Program-made: the position numbers and the translations under genes
Notes under the pieces: model-generated
What the model saw: the letters and a program-made list of their open reading frames with translations, nothing else
Databases searched by the model: none
Told to the model about the DNA's origin: nothing
Shown here: piece after piece, positions 21,403-28,761 of the stretch
Position numbering within the stretch: the stretch's first letter is position 1
Layout: each line of letters begins with the position of its first letter
NCBI GenBank assembly: GCA_964543195.1
Contig: CAZIXF010000030.1
Location: forward strand, 1-64,000
Direction of reading: 5' to 3'
Source of the DNA: JAGTVG01 sp964543195
Lineage (GTDB): Bacteria > Bacteroidota > Bacteroidia > Cytophagales > Cyclobacteriaceae
Length of the DNA stretch: 64,000 nucleotides

Positions 21403-22500
21403 TCAGGCGTTTTTGGGTTGGTTTTTGAGGGAAGGGGTTGGTTTGGGGAGGCGGACCGTGAGCATATGCACGCCTGTACTATAGACTGCGAAAAACACAA
21501 TATACATGATCAGGTAATGCAGCCCGGAAAAATGAGGGGCGAACAGCAGGGTGATGAGAAATAACGACATGTTCAATACCACGATCCACACCGAAGCCCT
21601 GAAATGCGATAAATGAAGTTGATCGACCAGGATATGATGGATATGATTGCGGTCGGCCCGGAAAGGGGAATAACTCCTGTATAACCTCAGGAAAAATATC
21701 CTGAAAAAATCGAAAAGCGGCACGGCCGCCAGCGATATGAACATATATGGATCGAAATACGACGCCTGAATGAACGATCCCTTGCCCGGAACGGGGGTTT
21801 CCGAGAAACCATACACCAGGATCATGGCCAGCACAAAACCCGTCCACAGCGAACCCGTATCGCCCATCAGCATCTTATGCCGCTTTGAAAAATTGAACCG
21901 CAGAAAGGCCAGCAACAAGCCCGCCGTACTGATAGTGAAAAATACCAGGTATTCGGGCCCGGCCAGGTAGAAAAAGAGGCCGGCAAATACCAGCACCACC
22001 AAACCCAGCATGCCCGCCAGCCCGTCGATCCCGTCAAGCATGTTCAGGGCGTTGATCACCACCAGGCAGAACAGCAGGGTGTACACAAAAGCGACCAGGC
22101 TGCCCAGCTCAAAAAGGCCGAAGAAACCGGTGATCCTCCAACCCGAACCCAGCAGGAACAAGGTAACCGCAAGGGCCTGGAAACCGAGCTTCACCACGGC
22201 AGAAATATGTTTTTTATCATCGGTAAGCCCCATCCCCAGGAAGATCACCATGGCCAGGCCGGCAAGCATGAAGGGAAGATCGATATCGATAAGCGGGTAA
22301 AAAGCCGCCATGGTCAGGGGTACGGCCAGGTAAAAGGACAGACCGCCTATATTGGGGATCTTTTTCCTGTGAGAAGTGCGTGAATTGGGCACTGCCAAAA
22401 AATGCCACCGTACCGCAAACCGCCTGATGAGGTACAATGATCCTATCCCCAGGGTAAAGGAAAAACCGAAAATAAGAATGGGAACAACGGGTGATAACAA
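21403..22500 (-). CDS. WecA/MraY-type undecaprenyl-phosphate sugar-1-phosphate transferase
   Basis: This 365-residue polytopic membrane protein has about eleven hydrophobic segments. Family motifs are in order: NSRTSHxKKIPNIGG near residue 39, LTDDKK near 90, NALNMLDGIDGLAG near 145, MGDTGS near 190 and DRNHIHHIL near 290. These match the Mg-binding and substrate sites of the polyprenyl-phosphate N-acetylhexosamine-1-phosphate transferase superfamily. It would load the first sugar on the lipid carrier at the inner membrane. The only start that fits is TTG at 22500. It sits 17 bases downstream of the dehydratase gene, so it is probably co-transcribed. The exact sugar donor cannot be read from the sequence. 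Confidence 0.9.
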   Translation of the reverse strand: MLSPVVPILIFGFSFTLGIGSLYLIRRFAVRWHFLAVPNSRTSHRKKIPNIGGLSFYLAVPLTMAAFYPLIDIDLPFMLAGLAMVIFLGMGLTDDKKHISAVVKLGFQALAVTLFLLGSGWRITGFFGLFELGSLVAFVYTLLFCLVVINALNMLDGIDGLAGMLGLVVLVFAGLFFYLAGPEYLVFFTISTAGLLLAFLRFNFSKRHKMLMGDTGSLWTGFVLAMILVYGFSETPVPGKGSFIQASYFDPYMFISLAAVPLFDFFRIFFLRLYRSYSPFRADRNHIHHILVDQLHLSHFRASVWIVVLNMSLFLITLLFAPHFSGLHYLIMYIVFFAVYSTGVHMLTVRLPKPTPSLKNQPKNA

Positions 22501-22517
22501 AGGATCCTGATTTTTAT

Positions 22518-24425
22518 CTATCCGACCAGTTTCTTATCCAAAACTACATACCTCGAGGCATGACTCACATACTCGGGCACTATTTTTTTCATCTGCTCCA
22601 CTACCCGGCGCTCTTCCTTCTGGGCCATGATCCCCGCCAGCATATCCAGGTCGTGGGTAACCTTTTCATAAGGTACCTTTCTCACATTGGCGATCAGTAT
22701 CTTTTTATGATAGGTGGCCATCGTGTTTTCCTTATCGTTCATCAGCTCTTCATACAGTTTTTCGCCTTCACGCAGGCCGATGATGCTGATCCGCACATCG
22801 ATGTCCGGCTCCAGGCCGGAAAGTTTGATCATCTTCTTCGCCAGGTCGATGATCTTGATGGATTTGCCCATATCGAATATAAAGATCTCCCCGCCGGAAC
22901 CCATCACCCCCGCCTCCATCACTAACTGCACCGCCTCGGAGATGGTCATAAAATACCGGTTGATCTCCGGGTGGGTCACCGTGACCGGGCCGCCGGCCTC
23001 GATCTGCTTTTTGAACAACGGGATCACCGAACCGTTCGAACCCAATACATTGCCGAACCGTGTGGTGATGAACTTGGTATTCTGATCGCTTTTAATGGAG
23101 ACATGGTCATGGAGTGACTGCACATACATCTCTGCGATCCGCTTGGAGGCGCCCATCACGTTGGTGGGATTCACGGCCTTGTCGGTGGAGACGAACACGA
23201 ATTTTTCCACCTTGAACTCCACGGCCAGGTCGGAGATCACCTTCGTACCGATCACGTTGCAGTGCACCGCTTCGCAGGGATTGCTTTCCATCAGCGGAAC
23301 ATGCTTATAGGCCGCCGCATGGTAGAGGATCTCCGGGTAATGCAGGTTCATCAGGTTGCGCATCCGGTCCTTGTTGGTGATGTCGCCGATATAATACCGC
23401 ATGTCGGTCACATGATCGGCCCACCCGAGGTCGTGTTGCAACTGGTAGATGCCCGTTTCCGACTGGTCGACCAGGATCACCTTTTTCGGCTGATAATGGA
23501 CCACCTGCCTGACCAGCTCGCTCCCGATAGATCCGGCCGCACCGGTGATCAGCACGACCTTGTCTTTCAGTTCCCGCTTGATATTGGGGTTATCGAGTGT
23601 GATGGCTTCCCTGCCCAGCAGGTCTTCGATATTGATCTGCTTGATCTGCTTGAGGCTGAAACCGCCACCCACCCATTTTTCCACGGGCGGCACCTCACGG
23701 ATCTTCATATGAAGACGCAGCGCGTCATCCACGATCTCGTTCTTGCGTTCCACGTCCAGGTCGGAGATGGCAATGATCAGTTCCCGGATATTATAATTCC
23801 GTACCAGCCGGGCCAGGTCGCGCCTCGCATTATAGATACGCACGCCGCTGTGCGATTTGCCGATCTTACGTTTGTCGTCTTCCATAAACCCGATCACGTT
23901 CAGGTTGGAGGCCGGGTCGTTCTCGATGATCTGCTTGGTGATGCGGCCGCTGGTACCGGCGCCGAAGATCACCACGTTGGTGCGCTGCTGCTTCCGGAAG
24001 AAATAGAACGAAAAGATCGATTTCACCAGGAGGCGGTAGAAGAACAGGAATATGATCGAATTGAACGAGGCAATAATGATGATCGAATAAGGGATGATAC
24101 TGTACCGGTAATAATAGTTGGTAAAGATATTCACCGCAAGCACTGCGCCGGTGATCAGTAAAACGGTATAGGTAACCCGCCATCCATCCTCGAGACTGGT
24201 ATATCGTATGATCCCGGCATAGCTCTGTGTGAGGAAGATCACTATGACGCTTGTGATCAGGAAGAGCAGCAGCCCGTGTTCGATGGTGGAGTTGATCACA
24301 TCCAGCAGATTGAAATTAAACCGGAGGAAATAGGCAAATATCACCGATAAAGTAATGATAGTGAGGTCGATCAGTATGATGATCCACCTGGGCAGAATCC
24401 GCAATCCCTGTAAAAATTCTTTCAT
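22518..24425 (-). CDS. FlaA1/CapD/WbpM-type membrane nucleotide-sugar 4,6-dehydratase or epimerase
   Basis: This 635-residue protein has four N-terminal membrane helices (about residues 10-120), then a CoA-binding-like Rossmann domain (VVIFGAGTSGR). The catalytic SDR domain follows, starting at VLITGAAGSIGSELVRQ near 290, with VSTDKAVNPTNVMGASKR near 420 and TTRFGNVLGSNGSVIPLF. The Met in place of Tyr in NVMGASK is normal for the long WbpM/PglF dehydratases acting on UDP-N-acetylhexosamines. Start ATG 24425; the upstream in-frame TTG at 24446 overlaps a promoter-like site and is less likely. The product probably feeds deoxyamino sugars into the polysaccharide made here. Confidence 0.9.
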   Translation of the reverse strand: MKEFLQGLRILPRWIIILIDLTIITLSVIFAYFLRFNFNLLDVINSTIEHGLLLFLITSVIVIFLTQSYAGIIRYTSLEDGWRVTYTVLLITGAVLAVNIFTNYYYRYSIIPYSIIIIASFNSIIFLFFYRLLVKSIFSFYFFRKQQRTNVVIFGAGTSGRITKQIIENDPASNLNVIGFMEDDKRKIGKSHSGVRIYNARRDLARLVRNYNIRELIIAISDLDVERKNEIVDDALRLHMKIREVPPVEKWVGGGFSLKQIKQINIEDLLGREAITLDNPNIKRELKDKVVLITGAAGSIGSELVRQVVHYQPKKVILVDQSETGIYQLQHDLGWADHVTDMRYYIGDITNKDRMRNLMNLHYPEILYHAAAYKHVPLMESNPCEAVHCNVIGTKVISDLAVEFKVEKFVFVSTDKAVNPTNVMGASKRIAEMYVQSLHDHVSIKSDQNTKFITTRFGNVLGSNGSVIPLFKKQIEAGGPVTVTHPEINRYFMTISEAVQLVMEAGVMGSGGEIFIFDMGKSIKIIDLAKKMIKLSGLEPDIDVRISIIGLREGEKLYEELMNDKENTMATYHKKILIANVRKVPYEKVTHDLDMLAGIMAQKEERRVVEQMKKIVPEYVSHASRYVVLDKKLVG

Positions 24426-24442
24426 ATAATCACCGGATAGGG

Positions 24443-24475
24443 TCAAGTTAGCAATTTTTATGAGAAAAACACAAA
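24443..24475 (-). promoter_or_regulatory. Candidate promoter for the dehydratase-WecA gene pair
   Basis: On the minus strand TTTG at 24475-24472 and TAACTTGA at 24450-24443 are separated by 21 bases, close to the Bacteroidota pattern TTTG-N19-21-TAnnTTTG. It lies about 18 bases upstream of the ATG at 24425. Its position after a long gap with hairpins supports a new transcription unit starting here. Confidence 0.45.
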
Positions 24476-24640
24476 TTAATCTTTTTTTCCTTATACATAC
24501 AGGGATTCCATAAATAGTAACACCTGTGCAGGTTATCGATCTGGCTTATTTTATTTTCAGGACTCAAAATTAGAAGAATAATTCAAAACCGGAATTTATT
24601 TGGGAGATTTTTTAGGTCCGCTTCCTTTTGACAATATAAT

Positions 24641-24771
24641 GGCCTTGATCAAAATGCGTTAAGAAATTCAGGGAGTGGAGCGGTTAAAAAATCTATACTG
24701 TCTGACCGAAGGGAGTTTATAGATTTTCAGCGGAACGTACTGAATTTTAGCAATTTTGATCACAGCCTTGA
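24641..24771. repeat. Long imperfect inverted repeat
   Basis: The left arm (24641-24698) starts GGCCTTGATCAAAAT and ends AATCTATA. The right arm (about 24717-24771) is its approximate reverse complement, ending AATTTTGATCACAGCC. The loop contains CTGTCTGACCGAAGGG. Arms of about 55 bases with scattered mismatches would fold into a long stem. It resembles a MITE-like or structured intergenic element; no transposase is linked to it. The rest of the gap (24447-24640) holds nothing recognisable apart from the promoter candidate. Confidence 0.65.
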
Positions 24772-24779
24772 TTTCTTTG

Positions 24780-24809
24780 CTTACTTTCTGTATCAAGACA
24801 GAAAGTAAG
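24780..24809. terminator. Perfect 12-bp hairpin downstream of the sugar transferase gene
   Basis: CTTACTTTCTGT and ACAGAAAGTAAG are perfect reverse complements around a six-base loop (ATCAAG). The hairpin sits about 40 bases past the stop of the 24849-25460 gene. It could end the long minus-strand operon. There is no run of T after it, so a Rho-independent role is uncertain. Confidence 0.45.
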
Positions 24810-24848
24810 AGCCTGCCCGGCTTGAGGGCATAAAAATAAAAAGGAATC

Positions 24849-25460
24849 TTATGTATGATGAGTTCCTTTGAATTTTTCCATAGTCTCCGACCCCTCCCCC
24901 GATATCCCCTCCCCCTTCAAAATCTTCCCTATCGTAATAAAAAAGATCTTCATATCGAGGCCGAAGGAAAGGTGATCCACATAGTAGAGATCATATTCGA
25001 AACGCTTTTCCCAGGTGAGGGCGTTGCGTCCGTGGACCTGGGCCCAGCCGGTGATGCCGGGTTTGACGTGGTGGCGGCGTCGTTGCCGCTCGTTGTACAG
25101 GGGCAGGTATTCCATCAGCCAGGGGCGCGGCCCGATCAACGACATGTCACCTTTGACCACGTTAAAAAGCTGGGGAAGCTCGTCGATCGAGGTGCGGCGG
25201 ATCAGCCGGCCTGCCGGAGTAAGGCGGTCCTTATCGGGCAAGAGGTTGCCCCGGGCATCTTTACTGTCGTTCATCGTTTTGAACTTGATCACCCTGAAGG
25301 GTTTTTCCCTAATCCCCGGGCGTGGCTGGGTGAAAAATATTCGGCCCCGGTTGGAAACAGCGAGAAAAATAGCCGACAACAGGATTACCGGTGAAAGAAC
25401 GGTCAGCAGGATGAGGGCTATCAAAAAATCGATCAACGGTTTAAAAAACTTTCTATACAT
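24849..25460 (-). CDS. PglC/WcaJ-type sugar-1-phosphate transferase
   Basis: This 203-residue bacterial sugar transferase has one N-terminal hydrophobic re-entrant helix (residues 8-36), then RPGxxxKPFxxxKFKTM near 47-62. The catalytic region is RRTSIDELPQLFNVVKGDMSLIGPRP, followed by PGITGWAQVxGRN. The Asp-Glu dyad of the monotopic phosphoglycosyltransferases is in the DELPQ motif. It would transfer a sugar-1-phosphate to undecaprenyl phosphate. The protein is the short form without the extra membrane helices of WbaP. It is the last gene of the operon and starts 11 bases after the preceding GT4 gene. The window therefore holds two different initiating enzymes. Confidence 0.92.
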   Translation of the reverse strand: MYRKFFKPLIDFLIALILLTVLSPVILLSAIFLAVSNRGRIFFTQPRPGIREKPFRVIKFKTMNDSKDARGNLLPDKDRLTPAGRLIRRTSIDELPQLFNVVKGDMSLIGPRPWLMEYLPLYNERQRRRHHVKPGITGWAQVHGRNALTWEKRFEYDLYYVDHLSFGLDMKIFFITIGKILKGEGISGEGSETMEKFKGTHHT

Positions 25461-25471
25461 CGGACGAAACT

Positions 25472-26683
25472 TTATGATTTTAATTCTGCGATTTCTTCGA
25501 GTTTTTCCGTTAACCGTTTATATACGATTTTCGTGTCACCGTGCCTATGGGCAAACCCTGATGCTCTTGATCTCATTTCACGGCGTTCATCAGGATTCAT
25601 ACCAACTACCTTATCAATGCATTGGTAAAAACTTTCAGGATCTTCCGATTTGTAATAGAAACCAAGACCATTCTCTTCGATAATTATCTGCATCTCTCCG
25701 GGAAGGGAGGAAATTATAGGCAAACCGGCTGCCAGGTAATCGAATAATTTATAAGTGACTGTCTGCGTGCTTTTCCTGGTATAGGCTGCCAGTCCGATAT
25801 CCGAATTGACCAGTTCACGATTCAATTCTCGGGCAGAAAGCCAACCCGTAAATTTTACATGAGGCAATCCCCGAGCCTTAGCCTCCAGTTTTTTTCTTTT
25901 GGGTCCGTCACCGGCAATAATGAACTCCGCTTCGCCTCCGGTATAATGGCGGGCTGCATCGATTATCGTTTCCACATCATAATAAGCGCCCAGGGTGCCG
26001 GCATAAATAAATTTGACAGGAGTGTTGACCGGTTCATTTTCCTTCTCATTCAGGTTATAAAGTGATGTATCCACAGCAGGATAAAAAATACCGGTGGTTA
26101 GTTCCCTGCCTGCCGCAAATTTTTTAGCCCAAACGACATAGGTTTGGGATATCGAGAAAACAGCCTGGCATCTGTTGAATACCGATCTTACTTTAGCGTA
26201 TAAATTATTGAGCAGGAGCTTAGATGGATTTTTGATCACGGCAGGAAGAATATTCAGAAAAGCATCAGGCCAGGGATCGATAATATCGATGACCAGGGGT
26301 ATATTATTCTTCACGGCATAATCCGACACCAGGTAAGCCGAGCTGATCGGTGGGAATGCCTGGTAGATCAGATCCGGTTTATCTTCCTTTTCTATTTCCC
26401 TTAGCAGATTCTTTGCATAATAATGATGGGCCAGAAGTCGCTGAAGGGAAATGTTCTTTTTATAGGATCGTGAAGGAACCAGTTTCAGCTTGTACTGATC
26501 ATTGATTCGAATCGTTTTTTCCAAGACCTGACGCTGGGTTTTCCGGAAATGATCGTAGGTGGAAGACCAGAAGGTAACATCGTGCCCATTTTGTACAAGT
26601 GCTTCGGCGATACCCATAAAACGCATGGGGCGGGTGTTATCTATGGGCAGGGGTTCAAAAGCCGATATCAGCCAGACCTTCAT
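25472..26683 (-). CDS. GT4-family glycosyltransferase, WbuB-like
   Basis: This 403-residue cytoplasmic or peripheral GT-B enzyme has an N-terminal acceptor domain (MKVWLISAFEPLPIDNTRPMRFMGIAEAL), a linker ending near residue 220, and a donor domain with FIYAGTLG, FIIAGDGPKR, VKFTGWLSA and YKLFDYLAAGLPIISS. The E-x7-E region is replaced by T-YKLFDYLAAG, common in WbuB-like members that add the second sugar after a lipid-linked HexNAc. It overlaps the epimerase gene by four bases, so translation is probably coupled. The linkage is not predictable. Confidence 0.88.
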   Translation of the reverse strand: MKVWLISAFEPLPIDNTRPMRFMGIAEALVQNGHDVTFWSSTYDHFRKTQRQVLEKTIRINDQYKLKLVPSRSYKKNISLQRLLAHHYYAKNLLREIEKEDKPDLIYQAFPPISSAYLVSDYAVKNNIPLVIDIIDPWPDAFLNILPAVIKNPSKLLLNNLYAKVRSVFNRCQAVFSISQTYVVWAKKFAAGRELTTGIFYPAVDTSLYNLNEKENEPVNTPVKFIYAGTLGAYYDVETIIDAARHYTGGEAEFIIAGDGPKRKKLEAKARGLPHVKFTGWLSARELNRELVNSDIGLAAYTRKSTQTVTYKLFDYLAAGLPIISSLPGEMQIIIEENGLGFYYKSEDPESFYQCIDKVVGMNPDERREMRSRASGFAHRHGDTKIVYKRLTEKLEEIAELKS

Positions 26684-27735
26684 TTATTAAGCCTTTTCCG
26701 CCATGAAGCCACCAGTTCTTCAAAGATCCGGTTCAGGTCGATGGTAATGTCCCAACCGGGATAATCCCTTTTCATTTTACTGAGATCGCTGTAATAACAG
26801 ATATGATCGCCTATGCGGTTATTATCCGTCAACGTATATTTCATCGGAATGCCGGTAATATCTTCCGTCATTTTGAAGGCTTCAAGGATGGAGACCGAAT
26901 TATTTTTACCGCCGCCCAGGTTATACACTTCCGCCACCTGTGGCCGATTAAGGTATTCTTCAATAAACCTTACCACGTCATAAGAATGGATATTATCCCT
27001 GACCTGTTTTCCCTTATAGCCGAATATAGTGTATTCCCTTTGTTCCAGGTTACATTTAACCAGGTAGCTTAAAAAGCCATGCAATTCCACCCCGCTGTGA
27101 TTAGGCCCGGTAAGGCATCCGCCCCGCAGGCAAACCGTGGGCATTCCGAAATAGCGGCCATATTCCTGTACCATGATATCGGCCGCCACTTTGGAAGCCC
27201 CGAAAAGGGAATGTTTGGACCGGTCGATCCGGAAATCTTCCGGTATTCCATTCTTATATGCCGGATCTGCATAATCCCAGCGGATGTCCTTTTCGGCCAG
27301 TTTTATTTCATTGGGTGCATCGCCATAGACCTTATTGGTGGAAAGATGAACGAACGGTATTTCCGGATTATAACGCCGCAAGCTTTCCAGTAAATTCAAG
27401 GTGCCACCGGCATTGACATCAAAATCGTCGAATGGGATCTCAGCGGCCTTGTCATGGCTGGGCTGTGCCGCCGAATGGACCAGGGCATCGGGTTTAATTT
27501 TTTTTACCAGGTCCAGGATAGATCTGCGATCCCGGATATCGATAGGATAATGGCAGAAATGTGTTAATTCGTTTTTTAATTTCTCAAGGTTCCAGCCGGT
27601 ATCTCCTTTTGTACCGAAAAATTTTGCACGTTGATTATTATCGACCCCGTGTATTTCCCAACCATTTCCTTCAAAGTAACGGCAAACTTCCGATCCAATG
27701 AGGCCACTGGATCCGGTCACCAACATTTTTTTCAT
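26680..27735 (-). CDS. NAD-dependent sugar epimerase/dehydratase, CDP-paratose 2-epimerase-like
   Basis: This 351-residue extended SDR has the nucleotide-binding GSSGLIGSE at residues 8-16, HSAAQPSHD near 92 and LSTNKVYGD near 135. The active-site region is HSLFGASKVAAD near 185, where the usual Tyr of YxxxK is Phe. The overall pattern (long loop with WDYADPAYKNGIPEDFRIDRSKHS, then CLRGGCLTGPNHSG) is that of CDP-paratose/tyvelose epimerase relatives. It probably makes or modifies a nucleotide sugar for this locus. Its ATG directly abuts the acetyltransferase stop, and its stop overlaps the next gene. The substrate is inferred only from similarity of pattern. Confidence 0.85.
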   Translation of the reverse strand: MKKMLVTGSSGLIGSEVCRYFEGNGWEIHGVDNNQRAKFFGTKGDTGWNLEKLKNELTHFCHYPIDIRDRRSILDLVKKIKPDALVHSAAQPSHDKAAEIPFDDFDVNAGGTLNLLESLRRYNPEIPFVHLSTNKVYGDAPNEIKLAEKDIRWDYADPAYKNGIPEDFRIDRSKHSLFGASKVAADIMVQEYGRYFGMPTVCLRGGCLTGPNHSGVELHGFLSYLVKCNLEQREYTIFGYKGKQVRDNIHSYDVVRFIEEYLNRPQVAEVYNLGGGKNNSVSILEAFKMTEDITGIPMKYTLTDNNRIGDHICYYSDLSKMKRDYPGWDITIDLNRIFEELVASWRKRLNK

Positions 27736-28262
27736 TAAACTCTTTTTTTAATCTCCCTGGCGGGGTTACCCGCGACAATGGTATCCGGCGGCACATCCTT
27801 AACCACGACCGACCGGGCTCCTACTACCGAATTATTCCCGATACGTGTATTTGCCGCAATAAACGCATCGGCTGCAATCCAAACATTATCTCCAATAGTC
27901 ACCGGAAGTTTCATTAATTCAAAATTGTCCGATTCATAATCATGCGTGCCGGCGCAAAGATGGGCATATTGGGAAACAATCGTATATGAACCGATGGAGA
28001 TTTTCCCAAGATTATAAATTTTTACATCCCATGAAATGAGCGTATGATCTCCTATTTCAAGGTTCCAGGGGAACATGATCCGGGCAGAGGGATAGATCTT
28101 AACCCCTTTTCCGATTTTGGCGCCGAATAGCCGGAGAAGAAAGTTACGCCAGCCATAAAACAGACGGGGGCTGAGGCGGAATTCCAGCCACACCAGAGCC
28201 CACAGGAAACGAAGGAGATATATTTTGAAGGTGTAGTTGGAAGCGTACTGGATATTTTTCAT
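27735..28262 (-). CDS. WcaF-type left-handed beta-helix acyltransferase
   Basis: This 175-residue protein has an N-terminal amphipathic region (YLLRFLWALVWLEFRL), then hexapeptide repeats from about residue 45 (IGKGVKIYPSARI, LEIGDHTLIS, ISIGSYTIVSQ). The catalytic-type AGTHDYESDNFEL is followed by IGDNVWIAADAFI, IGNNSVVGARSVV and VAGNPAREI. This matches WcaF/colanic acid-type O-acetyltransferases, which use acetyl-CoA. It would acetylate a sugar of the glycan. Start chosen at ATG 28262; GTG at 28271 is possible. It is coupled to the epimerase gene. Confidence 0.9.
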   Translation of the reverse strand: MKNIQYASNYTFKIYLLRFLWALVWLEFRLSPRLFYGWRNFLLRLFGAKIGKGVKIYPSARIMFPWNLEIGDHTLISWDVKIYNLGKISIGSYTIVSQYAHLCAGTHDYESDNFELMKLPVTIGDNVWIAADAFIAANTRIGNNSVVGARSVVVKDVPPDTIVAGNPAREIKKRV

Positions 28263-28282
28263 TTTAACCACAGAGTATAGTG

Positions 28283-28322
28283 AAAAAATTGATCTTTTCT
28301 GGCATAAAAAAGATCAATTTTT
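28283..28322. repeat. Perfect palindrome upstream of the GIY-YIG gene
   Basis: AAAAATTGATCTTTT and AAAAGATCAATTTTT (15 bp each, perfect) flank a loop of about nine bases containing CTGGCAT. It ends 17 bases before the GIY-YIG start codon and 21 bases from the acetyltransferase start. It may be a bidirectional terminator, an operator, or the end of a mobile segment carrying the nuclease gene. Confidence 0.7.
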
Positions 28323-28338
28323 ATCTTATTTTTATTTC

Positions 28339-28629
28339 ATGAAAGCCGGCTATGTATATATTCTTTCTAACAGGAACCGAACGACCTTTTATATCGGGGT
28401 AACGAGCGATCTTCAAACCCGGATCTATCAGCATCACTATGAAAAGGGATCGAAATTCACGCACAGGTATAATTGTCATGATCTGGTATACTACGAGTAT
28501 TTCGAGGATATTGTATATGCAATCGACCGCGAAAAACAGCTCAAACGCTGGCACCGTGATTGGAAGCTTAACCTGATCAGAACCGTCAATCCAGATATGA
28601 AAGATCTGTCGGAGGAGGTGGATAGTTGA
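28339..28629 (+). CDS. Small GIY-YIG nuclease superfamily protein
   Basis: This 96-residue protein starts at ATG 28339. An in-frame upstream ATG at 28237 runs through the palindrome and is rejected. The signature is GYVYILSNRN...FYIGVTSDLQTRIYQHHY, the GIY-YIG motif with the catalytic Arg, followed by a YYEYFEDI-type strand, the Glu region DREKQLKRW, and NP near the end. This is the short, single-domain YhbQ/UPF0213-like type that is very common in Bacteroidota. It is the only + strand gene inside the polysaccharide locus and sits between two palindromes, so it looks like a separate, possibly mobile, insertion. Its cellular role is unknown. Confidence 0.88.
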   Translation: MKAGYVYILSNRNRTTFYIGVTSDLQTRIYQHHYEKGSKFTHRYNCHDLVYYEYFEDIVYAIDREKQLKRWHRDWKLNLIRTVNPDMKDLSEEVDS

Positions 28630-28659
28630 GGGGATCTCCAGGCCCTCGTACCACAGGCA

Positions 28660-28738
28660 GTCATCCCGAACTCGTTTCGGGATCTCAAAGTAGGAAATAG
28701 TCCCTTACTAAGGGACCCTGAAACAAGTTCAGGGTGAC
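28660..28738. repeat. Paired REP-like palindrome downstream of the GIY-YIG gene
   Basis: GTCATCCCGAACTCGTTTCGGG and CCCTGAAACAAGTTCAGGGTGAC are imperfect reverse complements, each itself a small palindrome. Between them is TCCCTTACTAAGGGA, a third palindrome. The element fills the gap between the two convergent genes. Elements of this GTCATCCCGAA...GGGTGAC type are common in environmental Bacteroidota genomes. Confidence 0.8.
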
Positions 28739-28761
28739 ATATTGTGCCCCGGAAAAATCCC

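Noticed and set aside
28237..28629. Long form of the GIY-YIG protein from ATG 28237
   Set aside because: The extra 34 codons run through the perfect palindrome and into the acetyltransferase gene's start; the family begins at MKAGYVYIL.
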